A stretch of DNA of 64,000 nt, taken from contig NZ_PVTX01000002.1 in assembly GCF_003003075.1 (NCBI RefSeq), positions 124,001-188,000 on the forward strand. The letters run 5' to 3'. This document shows positions 18,667 through 27,601 of the stretch, one piece after another. This DNA comes from Isoptericola halotolerans. Lineage in GTDB: Bacteria; Actinomycetota; Actinomycetes; Actinomycetales; Cellulomonadaceae. Every line of letters starts with the position of its first letter. Position 1 is the stretch's first letter. The position numbers and the translations under genes were made by a program. The notes beneath the pieces are model-generated. The model did not search any database and was not told the DNA's origin. It saw only the letters and a program-made list of their open reading frames with translations.

Positions 18667-20043
18667 ATGGCGCAGGCCCTGGAGACCGACTACCTCGTGA
18701 TCGGCGCGGGGGCCGCCGGCATGGCGTTCACCGACGCGGTGCTGGACCACAGCGACGCGCACGTCACGCTCGTCGACCGGCGTGACGACGTCGGCGGCCA
18801 CTGGCGCGACGCCTACCCGTTCGTCCGGCTGCACCAGGCGTCGCCGTTCTACGGGGTGGCGTCCACGCCGTTCGGCGGGGCGATCCAGACGTCCGGCCCG
18901 GAGGCCGGCCTGCGCGAGCGCGCCACGGGCGCCGAGGTCTGCGCCTACTACGAGCGCGTGCGGCGCGAGCGGTTCGAGCCCAGCGGGCGGTTCACCTTCC
19001 TCGGCGGCCATGACGTGTCCGACGACGGACGGGTGGTCGCGCTCGGATCCGGCGCCGAGCGGGACGTGCGCGTCCGGCGGCGCGTCGTCGACGCCCGGTA
19101 CCTGTCGCCACGCATCCCCGCGCTGGAGCCGCCGCCCTTCGAGGTGTCCGACGGCGTGACGTGCGTGCCGGTGGGCGAGCTGCCGTCGGTCGTGTCGGCC
19201 GAGTCGTTCGTGGTGGTCGGGTCGGGGAAGACGGCGACCGATGCCATCGTGTGGCTGCTCGGGCGCGGGGTGTCTGCGGACGCGATCTGCTGGGTGCGGC
19301 CGCGCGACCCGTGGATGCTCGACCGGGCCGTGGTGCAGCCGGACCCGGCGATCTTCCTGGGGATGGCGGCGTCGATGATGGAGGCGGGGGCCGCGGCGGC
19401 CTCGGTGGACGAGTTCTTCCTGCGACTCGAGGACGACGGCGTGATGCTGCGTCTTGATCGTGGGGTCCTGCCGACCATGGCGCGCGTGCCGACGCTCGCG
19501 CGCTGGGAGCTCGAGCTGCTGCGGACCGTGGAGAACGTGGTGCGGCTCGGGCACGTGCGGCGGGTGTCGCCGGGGCTGGTGTCGCTCGAGCGCGGGGACG
19601 TGCGGGTCGGGGCGGGCGCCGTCGCCGTGCACTGTGCGGCGAAGGGGTTGCGGCAGCGGCCCGCCGTGCCGATCTGGTCCGACGGGCGGATGGTGCTGCA
19701 GCCCGTGCGGGCGGGGTTCCCGTGCTTCGGGGCGGCGCTGGTGGGGTACGTCGAGGCGACGCGGCCGGCGTGGAGCGACGCGGAGCTCAACGCAGTGTGT
19801 CGCTCCACCCCGCTGTTCTCGACTCCGTCCGAGTGGGTCGGCATCCAGGCGGCCGGAGCCCTGGCGACGGCGGCCTACATGGCCGAGCCGGACGTGGCGG
19901 CGTGGTCGCACTCGACGTCGCTGAACCCCACGCGGGTGACGGCGGCTGATCGGGAGCGGGACGAGGTGGTCGCGGCGATCGCGCGGTTCAAGGCGGTGTC
20001 GGAGGCCGGGGTGCGGGGGATGGTGCGGCTCGGCCGGGCCTGA
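18667..20043 (+). CDS. FAD/NAD(P)-binding flavoprotein, monooxygenase-like
   Basis: 458 residues. The N-terminal dinucleotide-binding motif is DYLVIGAGAAGMAF (G14-x-G-x-x-G19). VTLVDRRDDVGGHWRDAYPFVRLHQASPFYGV resembles the flavin-containing monooxygenase style in which a Trp/Tyr-rich loop follows the FAD fold. A second Rossmann motif, FVVVGSGKTATDAIVWLLGRG, would bind NADPH. The C-terminal region ends in a helix and lacks cysteine pairs of the disulfide reductases. It is probably a soluble cytoplasmic oxidoreductase; the substrate is unknown. It is the last gene before composition changes and the accessory island begins. Confidence 0.8.
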   Translation: MAQALETDYLVIGAGAAGMAFTDAVLDHSDAHVTLVDRRDDVGGHWRDAYPFVRLHQASPFYGVASTPFGGAIQTSGPEAGLRERATGAEVCAYYERVRRERFEPSGRFTFLGGHDVSDDGRVVALGSGAERDVRVRRRVVDARYLSPRIPALEPPPFEVSDGVTCVPVGELPSVVSAESFVVVGSGKTATDAIVWLLGRGVSADAICWVRPRDPWMLDRAVVQPDPAIFLGMAASMMEAGAAAASVDEFFLRLEDDGVMLRLDRGVLPTMARVPTLARWELELLRTVENVVRLGHVRRVSPGLVSLERGDVRVGAGAVAVHCAAKGLRQRPAVPIWSDGRMVLQPVRAGFPCFGAALVGYVEATRPAWSDAELNAVCRSTPLFSTPSEWVGIQAAGALATAAYMAEPDVAAWSHSTSLNPTRVTAADRERDEVVAAIARFKAVSEAGVRGMVRLGRA

Positions 20044-20385
20044 GGTGCGTGGCCGGCGATCGCTGCGGATTGGCGAGAATCATCGTGCAGAACGGCGAGA
20101 ACGCCGATGACCTGGCAAGACGCCGGCCGCGCAGCAGTACGAGCGCCTCGCACGAGTCCCTGCATCTGGTCCACAGACTGAACGTGAGGCCGTCGCCGTC
20201 GGCGAATGCATCCGGCGCTGCCGACCTACGCTCTCTGGCGATGGCGTTGAAGCACGTCAGCGGCCGATGCCGACCCGAACGGTGACCTCGGCTCGGCGAG
20301 GCGTCGAGTCGCTCGGGTAAGAAAAGTTCAGTAGGAAGCGTCAGAAACGTTGACTAGAACTGGTTGAGAAGGTTGCATAGACGGC
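20044..20385. other. Intergenic stretch at left border of the accessory island
   Basis: 342 bases with no convincing gene on either strand; short frames here lack start signals and recognisable motifs. GC falls towards the right (AAGAAAAGTTCAGTAGGAAG around 20320), which marks the change from backbone to island. No tRNA, integrase or clear attachment repeat was seen. Confidence 0.6.
20350..20379 (+). promoter_or_regulatory. Sigma-70-type promoter for the DUF4143 ATPase gene
   Basis: TTGACT at 20350-20355 is a good -35 box. A weak -10 (TTGCAT or TGCATA, 20373-20379) follows after 17 or 18 bases. Transcription would start at or close to the GTG at 20386, which has no Shine-Dalgarno sequence. 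Confidence 0.5.
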
Positions 20386-21669
20386 GTGAGCAGCCAGTAC
20401 GCGCGGCGCGTCGTGGACAGCTTCCTCGACGACTTTCAGCCTCACCTGCGGGCTCTTGCCCTGCAGGGCCCCAAGGCGGTGGGCAAGACCGCCACCGCGA
20501 GCCAACGGGCCCGTACGGTCTACGACCTCTCCGATGACCAGGTTCGCGAGATCGTCGCCGCCGACCCCGGTGTGTTGACCAGCGCGCCCGGCCCGGTACT
20601 GGTCGACGAGTGGCAGCGATTGCCTGCCGTGTGGGACATGGTCAAACGCGCCGTGGACGCTGGCAGCCCGCCCGGACACTTCATCCTTGCGGGGTCCTCG
20701 GTCCCCCAGGGCGCGCAGATCCACTCCGGAGCCGGACGCATCGTGCCGCTGCGCATGCGCCCGCTGAGCCTCGCCGAGCGCAGACTCCAGGAACCATCCG
20801 TGTCCTTGGCCGACCTGCTCGAGGGCGGAGCCGGACTGGCGGGGGCCACCGAAGTGATCCTGCGTGACTACGTCCGGGAGATCACCGCGTCCGGACTGCC
20901 CCACCTGCGCACTCTGCCCGCCCCAGTGCGGGAGATCGAGCTCGACGCCTACCTCGACAACGTCGTGACCAAGGAGTTCCCCGAGCAGGGGTATACCGTG
21001 CGTCGGCCCGCCGCCCTGATGTCCTGGCTGACGGCCTACGCGGCGGCGACTTGCACGCAGACCGACTACACAAAGATCGTCGCTGCGGCGGCGTTCGCCA
21101 AGGACTCCCAGCCTTCCAAGAACACCATCATCGCGTGGCGCGAGGCCCTGGAGAGCCTGTGGCTGCTCGAGCCGGTACCTGCCTGGCCCGGACATCCGGC
21201 CCTACCTGCTCTGGCCTCGAAGGAGACCCACCAGCTGACCGACACGGCCCTGGCGACCCGCCTGCTGCACCTGGACGAGGCCCGCCTGCTGCGCGGCGAG
21301 TCGGGCTCCACGACCCTGCCTCCGGTCAAGGGGGCGACCAAGTCCGTCCTCGGCCGACTGTTCGAGAACCTCGTGACATCCAGCGTGCGCACATATTCCG
21401 ACGCCGCACGTGCGCAGGTGTTTCACCTGCGCACCGCCAAGGGCGACCATGAGGTTGACATCATCATCCAGCGGCCAGACGGCAAGGTTCTGGCGATCGA
21501 GGTCAAGCTGGCGACCACCGTGGACGCCGACGACGCTCGACACCTGCGCTGGTTGCGCGAGAAGCTCGGCGACGACCTGGTCGACGCCGTCGTCGTGACC
21601 ACTGGTTCACATGCCTACCGCCGCCCGGACGGGGTCGGTGTCGTTCCGGTGGCGCTGCTCGGGCCTTGA
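20386..21669 (+). CDS. ATP-binding protein with DUF4143 (AAA ATPase plus PD-(D/E)xK-like domain)
   Basis: 427 residues. The N-terminal AAA_14-type ATPase has Walker A GPKAVGKT (28-35) and Walker B PVLVDEWQRLP (D74, E75). The FILAGSSVPQ sensor and RIVPLRMRPLSLAER match the family. The C-terminal DUF4143 domain ends in EVDIII...VLAIEVK (D358, E372, K374), a PD-(D/E)xK nuclease signature. Members are abundant in bacteria and archaea, often near toxin-antitoxin and defence genes, but their function is largely unproven. It is the first gene of the island and is followed by the Fic gene after a 150-base gap. Confidence 0.88.
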   Translation: MSSQYARRVVDSFLDDFQPHLRALALQGPKAVGKTATASQRARTVYDLSDDQVREIVAADPGVLTSAPGPVLVDEWQRLPAVWDMVKRAVDAGSPPGHFILAGSSVPQGAQIHSGAGRIVPLRMRPLSLAERRLQEPSVSLADLLEGGAGLAGATEVILRDYVREITASGLPHLRTLPAPVREIELDAYLDNVVTKEFPEQGYTVRRPAALMSWLTAYAAATCTQTDYTKIVAAAAFAKDSQPSKNTIIAWREALESLWLLEPVPAWPGHPALPALASKETHQLTDTALATRLLHLDEARLLRGESGSTTLPPVKGATKSVLGRLFENLVTSSVRTYSDAARAQVFHLRTAKGDHEVDIIIQRPDGKVLAIEVKLATTVDADDARHLRWLREKLGDDLVDAVVVTTGSHAYRRPDGVGVVPVALLGP

Positions 21670-21763
21670 CGCAACTCCCAACCGCGACCGAAACACGGGG
21701 AGCGGCGCGTCAGGCGTTGATACCGCCCAGGTGGGCCAGCCGGGTGGTGGGCCGAACGCAGGA

Positions 21764-21830
21764 TGACACTATGACTTAATCATTGCGTCATCGGGAGCGG
21801 CCGTGACACTATGATTAAGTCATCGTGTCA
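21764..21830. promoter_or_regulatory. Tandem 27-bp palindromic operators upstream of Fic gene
   Basis: Two imperfect palindromes, 21764-21790 and 21804-21830, both begin TGACACTATGA and end in GCGTCA or GTGTCA. The cores ATGACTTAATCAT (21771-21783) and ATGATTAAGTCAT (21811-21823) are exact reverse complements of one another. The centres are 40 bp apart, close to four helical turns, so bound dimers would face the same side. A TATGAT -10 candidate (21810-21815) lies inside the second site, so occupancy would block transcription. The likely ligand is the winged-helix C-terminus of the Fic protein or an unlinked regulator. Confidence 0.7.
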
Positions 21831-21845
21831 CGCGAGGAGCGGATC

Positions 21846-23003
21846 GTGCCCACCATCTACCGGACGCCCGAGATCGACATCGAGGACACCGGAGTCGTCG
21901 CCGAGATCCAGGATCTCCGCGACTCCCTCGCTTTAATGCTCCGCACACCGCGCCGCTGGACGAGCGGTATGCGCCGCACCACGCAGGCACGCGCCATCCA
22001 AGGGTCCAACACCATCGAGGGCTACACCGTGTCGGACCAAGACGCTCTGGCCGCTGTCGACGACGAGCCTCCCCTGACAGCAGACCAGCGCACCTGGTCC
22101 GAGATCCTGGGCTACCGCCGGATGATGACGTACATCCTGAGGATGGCGCCCGAGCCCGGATTCGCCGTGGACTCCCAGACCTTGCGGTCGTTGCACTTCA
22201 TGCTGATGGAACACGACCTGTCGGTCGATCCGGGACGGTTCCGGCCGGGATCGATCTACGTGCGCGACGACGCGGCCGATGTCACCGTCTACGAGGGACC
22301 GCCGTCAGAGACAGTGACGGAGCTCGTTGACGAGCTGGTGGGCTCGTTGCGGACGGACGGGACCGACACCCTGGTCGACGCCGCCATGGCACACCTCAAC
22401 CTCGTGATGATCCACCCGTTCAAGGACGGCAACGGGCGGATGGCACGCGCGCTGCAGACGCTGGTGCTCGCCCAGGACCGTGTGCTGGAACCGACGTTTT
22501 CCAGCATCGAGGAATGGCTCGGCAAGAACACCGACGACTACTACCGCGTCCTGGCGGTGACCGGCGCCGGCGCCTGGAATCCGCAGAACGATGCCGGACT
22601 GTGGATCAAGTTCAACCTCCGCGCCCACCACATGCAGGCACAGACGCTGCAGCGCCGATTCGACGAGGCCGACCGAACGTGGGTGGCGCTCGACGAGCTC
22701 ATCACGCGGTTCAGCCTGCATTCCCGCGTCGCTGATGCCCTGTTCGACGCCGTCCGCGGGTTGCGCGTCGTTCGACCGACCTATGTGAAGCAGAGCGGGG
22801 TCGAGGAGCAGACGGCGAGCCGCGACCTGCGAGGGCTGGTTTCGGCGGGCCTGCTCGAAGCCCACGGGCAGACGCGGGGGCGCTACTACACGGCGAGCGG
22901 GGCGTTGCGAGAGCTCGGGGAGGAGATCAGGGCTGACCGGCCAGCGCTGGCGGATCCGTATCCGTGGTTGATCGTGGAGTTGCGGCGGCGGGCCGGGAGG
23001 TAG
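21846..23003 (+). CDS. Fic family protein (AMP-transferase type) with C-terminal winged helix
   Basis: 385 residues. The Fic core contains the catalytic motif HPFKDGNGRMAR (H190-R201), which transfers AMP or another nucleotide moiety to target hydroxyls. An N-terminal inhibitory helix SNTIEG (S54-G59, the S/TxxxEG motif) marks the self-inhibited class in which Glu58 obstructs ATP positioning. The last roughly 110 residues include a winged helix (YVKQSGVEEQTASRDLRGLVSAGLLEAHGQTRGRYY) that suits DNA binding. The GTG at 21846 was chosen because GAGGAG at 21834-21839 is well placed; an earlier GTG at 21825 lies inside the operator. Codon 30 is the rare leucine codon TTA (21933). It stands alone between 94-base and 108-base gaps. 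Confidence 0.9.
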   Translation: MPTIYRTPEIDIEDTGVVAEIQDLRDSLALMLRTPRRWTSGMRRTTQARAIQGSNTIEGYTVSDQDALAAVDDEPPLTADQRTWSEILGYRRMMTYILRMAPEPGFAVDSQTLRSLHFMLMEHDLSVDPGRFRPGSIYVRDDAADVTVYEGPPSETVTELVDELVGSLRTDGTDTLVDAAMAHLNLVMIHPFKDGNGRMARALQTLVLAQDRVLEPTFSSIEEWLGKNTDDYYRVLAVTGAGAWNPQNDAGLWIKFNLRAHHMQAQTLQRRFDEADRTWVALDELITRFSLHSRVADALFDAVRGLRVVRPTYVKQSGVEEQTASRDLRGLVSAGLLEAHGQTRGRYYTASGALRELGEEIRADRPALADPYPWLIVELRRRAGR

Positions 23004-23111
23004 AACGACGCCCACACTTGTACGCAGGTAGCTGATCTGCAGTGGGTCGCGACCCCGAGAGCTCATTCACGCGAGTGGCCTGCGCCCCTCCGAGCTGCCA
23101 AGCTCGGGCCC

Positions 23112-23354
23112 ATGGCAGACAAGCACATCCTTCGGGAGTGGGTCCTGGAGGCGCTCGAGGAGCTCAACGGTCGTGGCACGGTCGTCGAGGTCTCGCAGGT
23201 GGTGTGGCGACGCCATGAGTCTGACCTTCGAGCTGCAGGAAGCCTCTTCTACACCTGGCAGTACGACATCCGCTGGGCCGCCCAGCAGCTTCGCAACGAA
23301 GGGCTCCTTCGAAAGACGGCACCCCGCAGCCGGGATCCCTGGAGCCTGCCCTGA
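23112..23354 (+). CDS. Small winged-helix protein (Mrr N-terminal-like), partner of HNH nuclease
   Basis: 80 residues: ILREWVLEALEELNGRGTVVEVSQVVWRRHESDLR...LFYTWQYDIRWAAQQLRNEGLLRK. This is the wHTH found at the N-terminus of Mrr-type restriction proteins, usually fused to a nuclease domain, but here it is a free-standing protein. It is followed after 28 bases by an HNH endonuclease gene with its own GGAGG site, so the two probably act together, with the small protein supplying DNA or modified-DNA recognition. No methyltransferase is adjacent. Confidence 0.7.
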   Translation: MADKHILREWVLEALEELNGRGTVVEVSQVVWRRHESDLRAAGSLFYTWQYDIRWAAQQLRNEGLLRKTAPRSRDPWSLP

Positions 23355-23382
23355 GTGGCACGAGCCGAACCGGAGGTCGCCG

Positions 23383-24372
23383 ATGGCATTCACTCAGGCG
23401 GACTACTTCGACCTGACGCAAGCGCAGGCAGCTCAGCAATGGCAGGACATCCTCGCGCGTTCGTGGCCGGTGGCCGGCAAGCAGGTCCCGTTCGTGCCGG
23501 TGGAAACACTCCTCTGCCTCGCGGCGATGTTCGTCGTGGAACACTCCAGGTTCGGGAGTAGCAGTGCCCACCGAGCTCCCGAGCCGGTCCAGTCGCTCGC
23601 GCGCCTCGTGAAGCGCCCGCCGACCAGCATCATCGCAAAGATGAACAATCTGGACGGGTCCCGATCGCACGGTGCCAGTAACGACCTTCTGGTCGGATCT
23701 GTCCTCCGGACGGACCCACGTGCGATGGCTGACCTCTATCGAGTCATCCTCGCCGCAGGGCGCACGGCAGGCATCGACAGCGCGACGCTTCCCGACTTCC
23801 TGGACGTGGAGAGCGGGCGCGATCTGGAGCTTCTGGGCCAAGATGAGCTTGCGGGCGGCGCGCTCGAGTCCGTGGTCGAGCGCGAGATCCACGAGTGGCT
23901 GGTCGACGATGTCGAGGAACGCGTGACGGAGCGTCTTATCCTCGCTTCGCTGAGGGTGGGCCAGCATCGGTTCGCTACCTCGGTCCTTGATTCCTGGTCC
24001 CACGAATGCGCCTTCTGTGGCTTCGCTATGCACGATGAGGTGCGCCCGACCCTTCTCCGCGCCAGCCACATCAAGCCATGGCGGGACTCCAAGGCTCGTG
24101 AGCGGCTCGATGCCTCGAACGGGTTCGCTGCGTGCCCGGTCCACGATGCGGCGTTTGACGCCGGGTTGCTGACTGTCACTGACGATCTGGACGTTCGGGT
24201 CTCCGACCGGTTGACACGCACGATCGATGCGAACCCTCCCGCGCGCGTCTACTTCACCGCGCCGCAGCTCCGAGGTCGCGTAGCGGTTCCGCACAACGGA
24301 CGCCCTCCGGGTAAGTCCTATATGGAGTGGCATCGCACCAGAGTGTTCGTGAACACGCCAGCCTCTGCGTGA
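23383..24372 (+). CDS. HNH endonuclease (restriction-type)
   Basis: 329 residues from the ATG at 23383, with GGAGG at 23372-23376. The N-terminal 200 residues are helical and include PVETLLCLAAMFVVEHSRFG and KRPPTSIIAKMNNLDG, a fold shared by HNH proteins annotated as restriction endonucleases. The C-terminal HNH domain has a zinc-binding C209-x2-C212, H229 in ASHIKPW, N246 and C251-x2-H254 in NGFAACPVHDAAFDAGLLTV. It probably cuts DNA directed by the winged-helix neighbour. Codon use is less GC-biased than in the backbone, in line with recent acquisition. A 200-base gap with only spacer sequence follows. Confidence 0.85.
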   Translation: MAFTQADYFDLTQAQAAQQWQDILARSWPVAGKQVPFVPVETLLCLAAMFVVEHSRFGSSSAHRAPEPVQSLARLVKRPPTSIIAKMNNLDGSRSHGASNDLLVGSVLRTDPRAMADLYRVILAAGRTAGIDSATLPDFLDVESGRDLELLGQDELAGGALESVVEREIHEWLVDDVEERVTERLILASLRVGQHRFATSVLDSWSHECAFCGFAMHDEVRPTLLRASHIKPWRDSKARERLDASNGFAACPVHDAAFDAGLLTVTDDLDVRVSDRLTRTIDANPPARVYFTAPQLRGRVAVPHNGRPPGKSYMEWHRTRVFVNTPASA

Positions 24373-24574
24373 AGGAGGTTCTGGGCGTCCGCCGGACGCA
24401 GCGAGGCGGCCGACTTCACCCACCGCGCCGGTCACTTTGCCTACATTTGACGGCTACGCTTCCCGTGCCAGGAGCAACGGATCCTCCCGCTGGGGCGAAG
24501 GAGGCACTCGGCGTCCCGGGCGGCGAGAATGGGCGCACCCCGCCACGTAGCAAGCACCACCGAGAGGTACACGC

Positions 24575-27500
24575 GTGACAGCACCGACGACGGCGCCACG
24601 GACCACCGAGCTCGACGCCGCTCCCGGATCCACGGTCGTCATCCGCGACGAGGAGTGGCTCGTCACGCAGGTGGAGCCGACGGCGGACGGCCACTTCGTT
24701 CATGTGGTCGGCCTCTCAGGCCTGGTCCGGGACACGGAGGCCGTGTTCTCCACCGCGATCGAAGACGTCGCCGTCGCGGACCCGGCCGACGCCGCCGTCG
24801 TGGCGGACGAGTCCCCGCGCTACCGCGAGTCCCGTCTCTGGCTGGAGGCGATGCTGCGCAAGACGCCGGTCCCGGTCACGGAGGACGCGCTGACGACGGC
24901 GCACCGCGCACTGGCCGACCCGCTGCCGTACCAGTTCGAGGCGGTGCGCAAGGCCCTCCACCCGGACAACCTGCGCCCCCGCATCCTGCTGGCTGACGCC
25001 GTCGGCCTGGGCAAGACGCTCGAGATCGGCATGATCCTCTCCGAGCTGGCCCGCCGGGGCCGTGGTGAGCGGATCCTGGTGGTGACGCCCAAGCACGTGC
25101 TGGAGCAGATGCAGTTCGAGCTGTGGACCCGCTTCGCGCTGCCGTTCGTGCGCCTCGACTCCACGGGCATCCAGCGCATCCGCCAGAAGCTCCCGGCGAA
25201 CCGCAACCCGTTCGCGTTCTTCAAGCGCGTCATCATCTCGATCGACACCCTCAAGAGCGACAAGTACGTGGCGCACCTGCGCCGTCACCGGTGGGACGCC
25301 GTCGTCATCGACGAGTCGCACAACGTCACGAACTCCTCGACCCAGAACTTCCGCCTCGCCTCGATGCTGGCCCGGCAGACGGACGCCATGGTCCTGGCCT
25401 CGGCCACGCCTCACAACGGCGACCCGCGGTCGTTCGCGGCGCTGGTCCGCATGCTCGAGCCGTCGGCAGTGAAGCCCGACGGCGTCGAGCTGGACGAGGA
25501 GCAGGTCAAGCGCCTCATCGTGCGCCGCCACCGGCACTCGCCCGAGGTCGCCTCGGTGGTGGGCGCGGACTGGGCGGAGCGCAAGGAGCCGCAGAACGTC
25601 CTGGTGACCCCTTCGCCGCTCGAGGAGGAGATCGCCGTCGAGCTGGAGGACATCTGGCTCTGGCCCACGCGCGGCACTTCCCCGTACTCGGGCCGCGGCG
25701 GTGCCACGCTGTTCCCCTGGACCCTCGCCAAGGCGTTCCTCTCGTCGCCCGCCGCGCTGGAGGAGTCCGTGCGCAAGCGCCTGCGCGCGCTCGACGCAGG
25801 CACCGAGACCTCCGACGACGACGAGTCGCTCGTCACGCCGGACGCAGCCGAAGGCGGCACCCCGGACGAGCGAGCCACCGCGGGCACCGGGACCCGTGCC
25901 ACCGAGCGCACCGCCCTGGCCCGCCTGCACGACCTCGCGGCCCGCTCGCTCACCGAGCGCTCGGCGAAGTACGACGCGCTGCGCGACCATCTACGCGGCA
26001 TCGGCGTCGGCAAGGGCTCCGACATGCGCGCGGTGGTCTTCGCCGAGCGCGTCGCGACGCTGGGCTGGCTGCAGGGCCGGCTGGTCACGGACCTCGGCCT
26101 CAAGCCGGAGAACGTGGCCGTGCTGCACGGCGGGCTCTCCGACGTCGACCAGCAGCGGATCGTCGAGTCCTTCAAGCTCGCCTCCTCCCCCATCCGCGTA
26201 CTCGTCACCGGCGACGTGGCGTCAGAGGGCGTGAACCTCCACAGCCACTGCCACCACCTGGTGCACTACGACATCCCGTGGTCCCTCATCCGGATCGAGC
26301 AGCGCAACGGCCGCATCGACCGGTACGGGCAGAAGAACGCGCCGCAGATCACGACGCTGCTGCTGGACCCGCAGCGCACGCGCCGGTTCGGCGGCGACCT
26401 GCGCGTCCTGACGCGCCTCGTCGAGCGTGAGCACCATGCCCACCACGCGCTCGGGGACACCGCCTCGCTCATGGGCCAGTACTCGGTGGCGGCCGAGGAG
26501 AAGTCGATCGCCGACGTCCTCCGCCAGGCTCGCTCCCTGGAGAGCGTCGTCAAGGAGGTCGAGGAGGTCGTGGCGGACGACGGCCCTGCCGGCCTGCTCG
26601 CCCGGCTCATGAACCTCGGCGCGAGCACCGAGGCACCGCCCGCACCAGCAGCGGCCCCCACCGGCGGACGCACCGGGGTGTACGACGATGACCTCGCGTT
26701 CCTCGAGGACGCCCTCACGCAGATCTACACCACACCCGGGCAGGAGCCCTCGAACGGTGTGGCGTGGAAGAAGGCCGCGAACGCCTCGGTCGCCTCTCTC
26801 AAGCCCCCGCGGGACCTGCGGCAGCGCCTCGAGGTGCTCCCGCAGTCCTACCTCGCGGACCGACGCGTCACCGAGGTGCTCCGGTTGGCGACGACGACGG
26901 CGCAGGGCACCCGCGAGCTCGCCAATGCCCGCAGCGCGGAGTCGACGTCGGTGTGGCCGGAGGCCCACTTCCTCGGCCCCCTGCACCCCGTCGTCGAGTG
27001 GGCGTCGGACCGGGCGCTCGCGTCGCTGGGCCGCAACCAGGTCTTCGCCGTCCGTGGCGACCTCGAGGAGTTGACGGTGCTCATCCAGGCCGCGCTGTAC
27101 AACGTGCGCGGGCAGGTGGTGGCGACGTCGTACCAGACGGTGGCGTTCCCGAACCTCGACAACCCGGGCTTCGCGCTCCCGCAGCCGCACGAGTCCGCCG
27201 CAGCGGCGATCGAGGCGCTGCACCTCGGTGCCACGAACAAGGGCGGCGTCGCCGGGGCATCGGGCCTCCAGCCGTACGTGCGCCAGGCCGTGCGCTCGGC
27301 GGAGAGCGCGGTGGGCGACCAGGTCACCTCGATCGAGTTCGCCGCGCAGCAGCGGGTCGAGGCCTGGTTGAAACGCAGTCAGCACTGGCGCATGGAGGCG
27401 ACCGCACTCATCAGCCGTGAGGTGGGGGCCGCCCGGACCGGCATCACGAACCGGCAGTCCGACATCGACGAGGAGTCGCGCCTGGCGCGCGAGATGCTGC

Positions 27501-27601
27501 CGGAGCGCACCCTGCTCCGCCCGCTGCTCGTCGTCGTCCCGCCCGGCCTCGACCTTCCCGAGCCGGAAGCCGAGCCGCACAGCACCGAGGAGAACAACTG
27601 A
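24575..27601 (+). CDS. SNF2-family DEAD/DEAH helicase, DrmD-like
   Basis: 1008 residues from a GTG with GAGAGG seven bases upstream. SNF2/RapA-type motifs are in order: Walker A ADAVGLGKT (140-148), DESH (246-249), LASATPHNG, and in the second RecA lobe motif V GDVASEGVNLHSHCHHLVHYD and motif VI RIEQRNGRIDRYGQ (573-586). The C-terminal 330 residues are helical and poorly characterised. In class 1 DISARM an SNF2-like helicase (DrmD) lies beside a large adenine methylase, exactly the adjacency seen here. The stop overlaps the methylase start by one base (TGATG), so both are translated as a unit. It is an ATP-driven DNA translocase, probably cytoplasmic and part of restriction. Confidence 0.85.
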   Translation: MTAPTTAPRTTELDAAPGSTVVIRDEEWLVTQVEPTADGHFVHVVGLSGLVRDTEAVFSTAIEDVAVADPADAAVVADESPRYRESRLWLEAMLRKTPVPVTEDALTTAHRALADPLPYQFEAVRKALHPDNLRPRILLADAVGLGKTLEIGMILSELARRGRGERILVVTPKHVLEQMQFELWTRFALPFVRLDSTGIQRIRQKLPANRNPFAFFKRVIISIDTLKSDKYVAHLRRHRWDAVVIDESHNVTNSSTQNFRLASMLARQTDAMVLASATPHNGDPRSFAALVRMLEPSAVKPDGVELDEEQVKRLIVRRHRHSPEVASVVGADWAERKEPQNVLVTPSPLEEEIAVELEDIWLWPTRGTSPYSGRGGATLFPWTLAKAFLSSPAALEESVRKRLRALDAGTETSDDDESLVTPDAAEGGTPDERATAGTGTRATERTALARLHDLAARSLTERSAKYDALRDHLRGIGVGKGSDMRAVVFAERVATLGWLQGRLVTDLGLKPENVAVLHGGLSDVDQQRIVESFKLASSPIRVLVTGDVASEGVNLHSHCHHLVHYDIPWSLIRIEQRNGRIDRYGQKNAPQITTLLLDPQRTRRFGGDLRVLTRLVEREHHAHHALGDTASLMGQYSVAAEEKSIADVLRQARSLESVVKEVEEVVADDGPAGLLARLMNLGASTEAPPAPAAAPTGGRTGVYDDDLAFLEDALTQIYTTPGQEPSNGVAWKKAANASVASLKPPRDLRQRLEVLPQSYLADRRVTEVLRLATTTAQGTRELANARSAESTSVWPEAHFLGPLHPVVEWASDRALASLGRNQVFAVRGDLEELTVLIQAALYNVRGQVVATSYQTVAFPNLDNPGFALPQPHESAAAAIEALHLGATNKGGVAGASGLQPYVRQAVRSAESAVGDQVTSIEFAAQQRVEAWLKRSQHWRMEATALISREVGAARTGITNRQSDIDEESRLAREMLPERTLLRPLLVVVPPGLDLPEPEAEPHSTEENN

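Noticed and set aside
16306-19911. Minus-strand open frame of 1201 codons across the YchJ, DUF3352 and flavoprotein genes
   Set aside because: Arg/His/Gly-rich translation, no motifs, and it lies opposite three well-supported genes.
21825-21845. Longer Fic start at GTG 21825
   Set aside because: It lies within the second palindromic operator and lacks a ribosome site, while GAGGAG is properly placed for the GTG at 21846.
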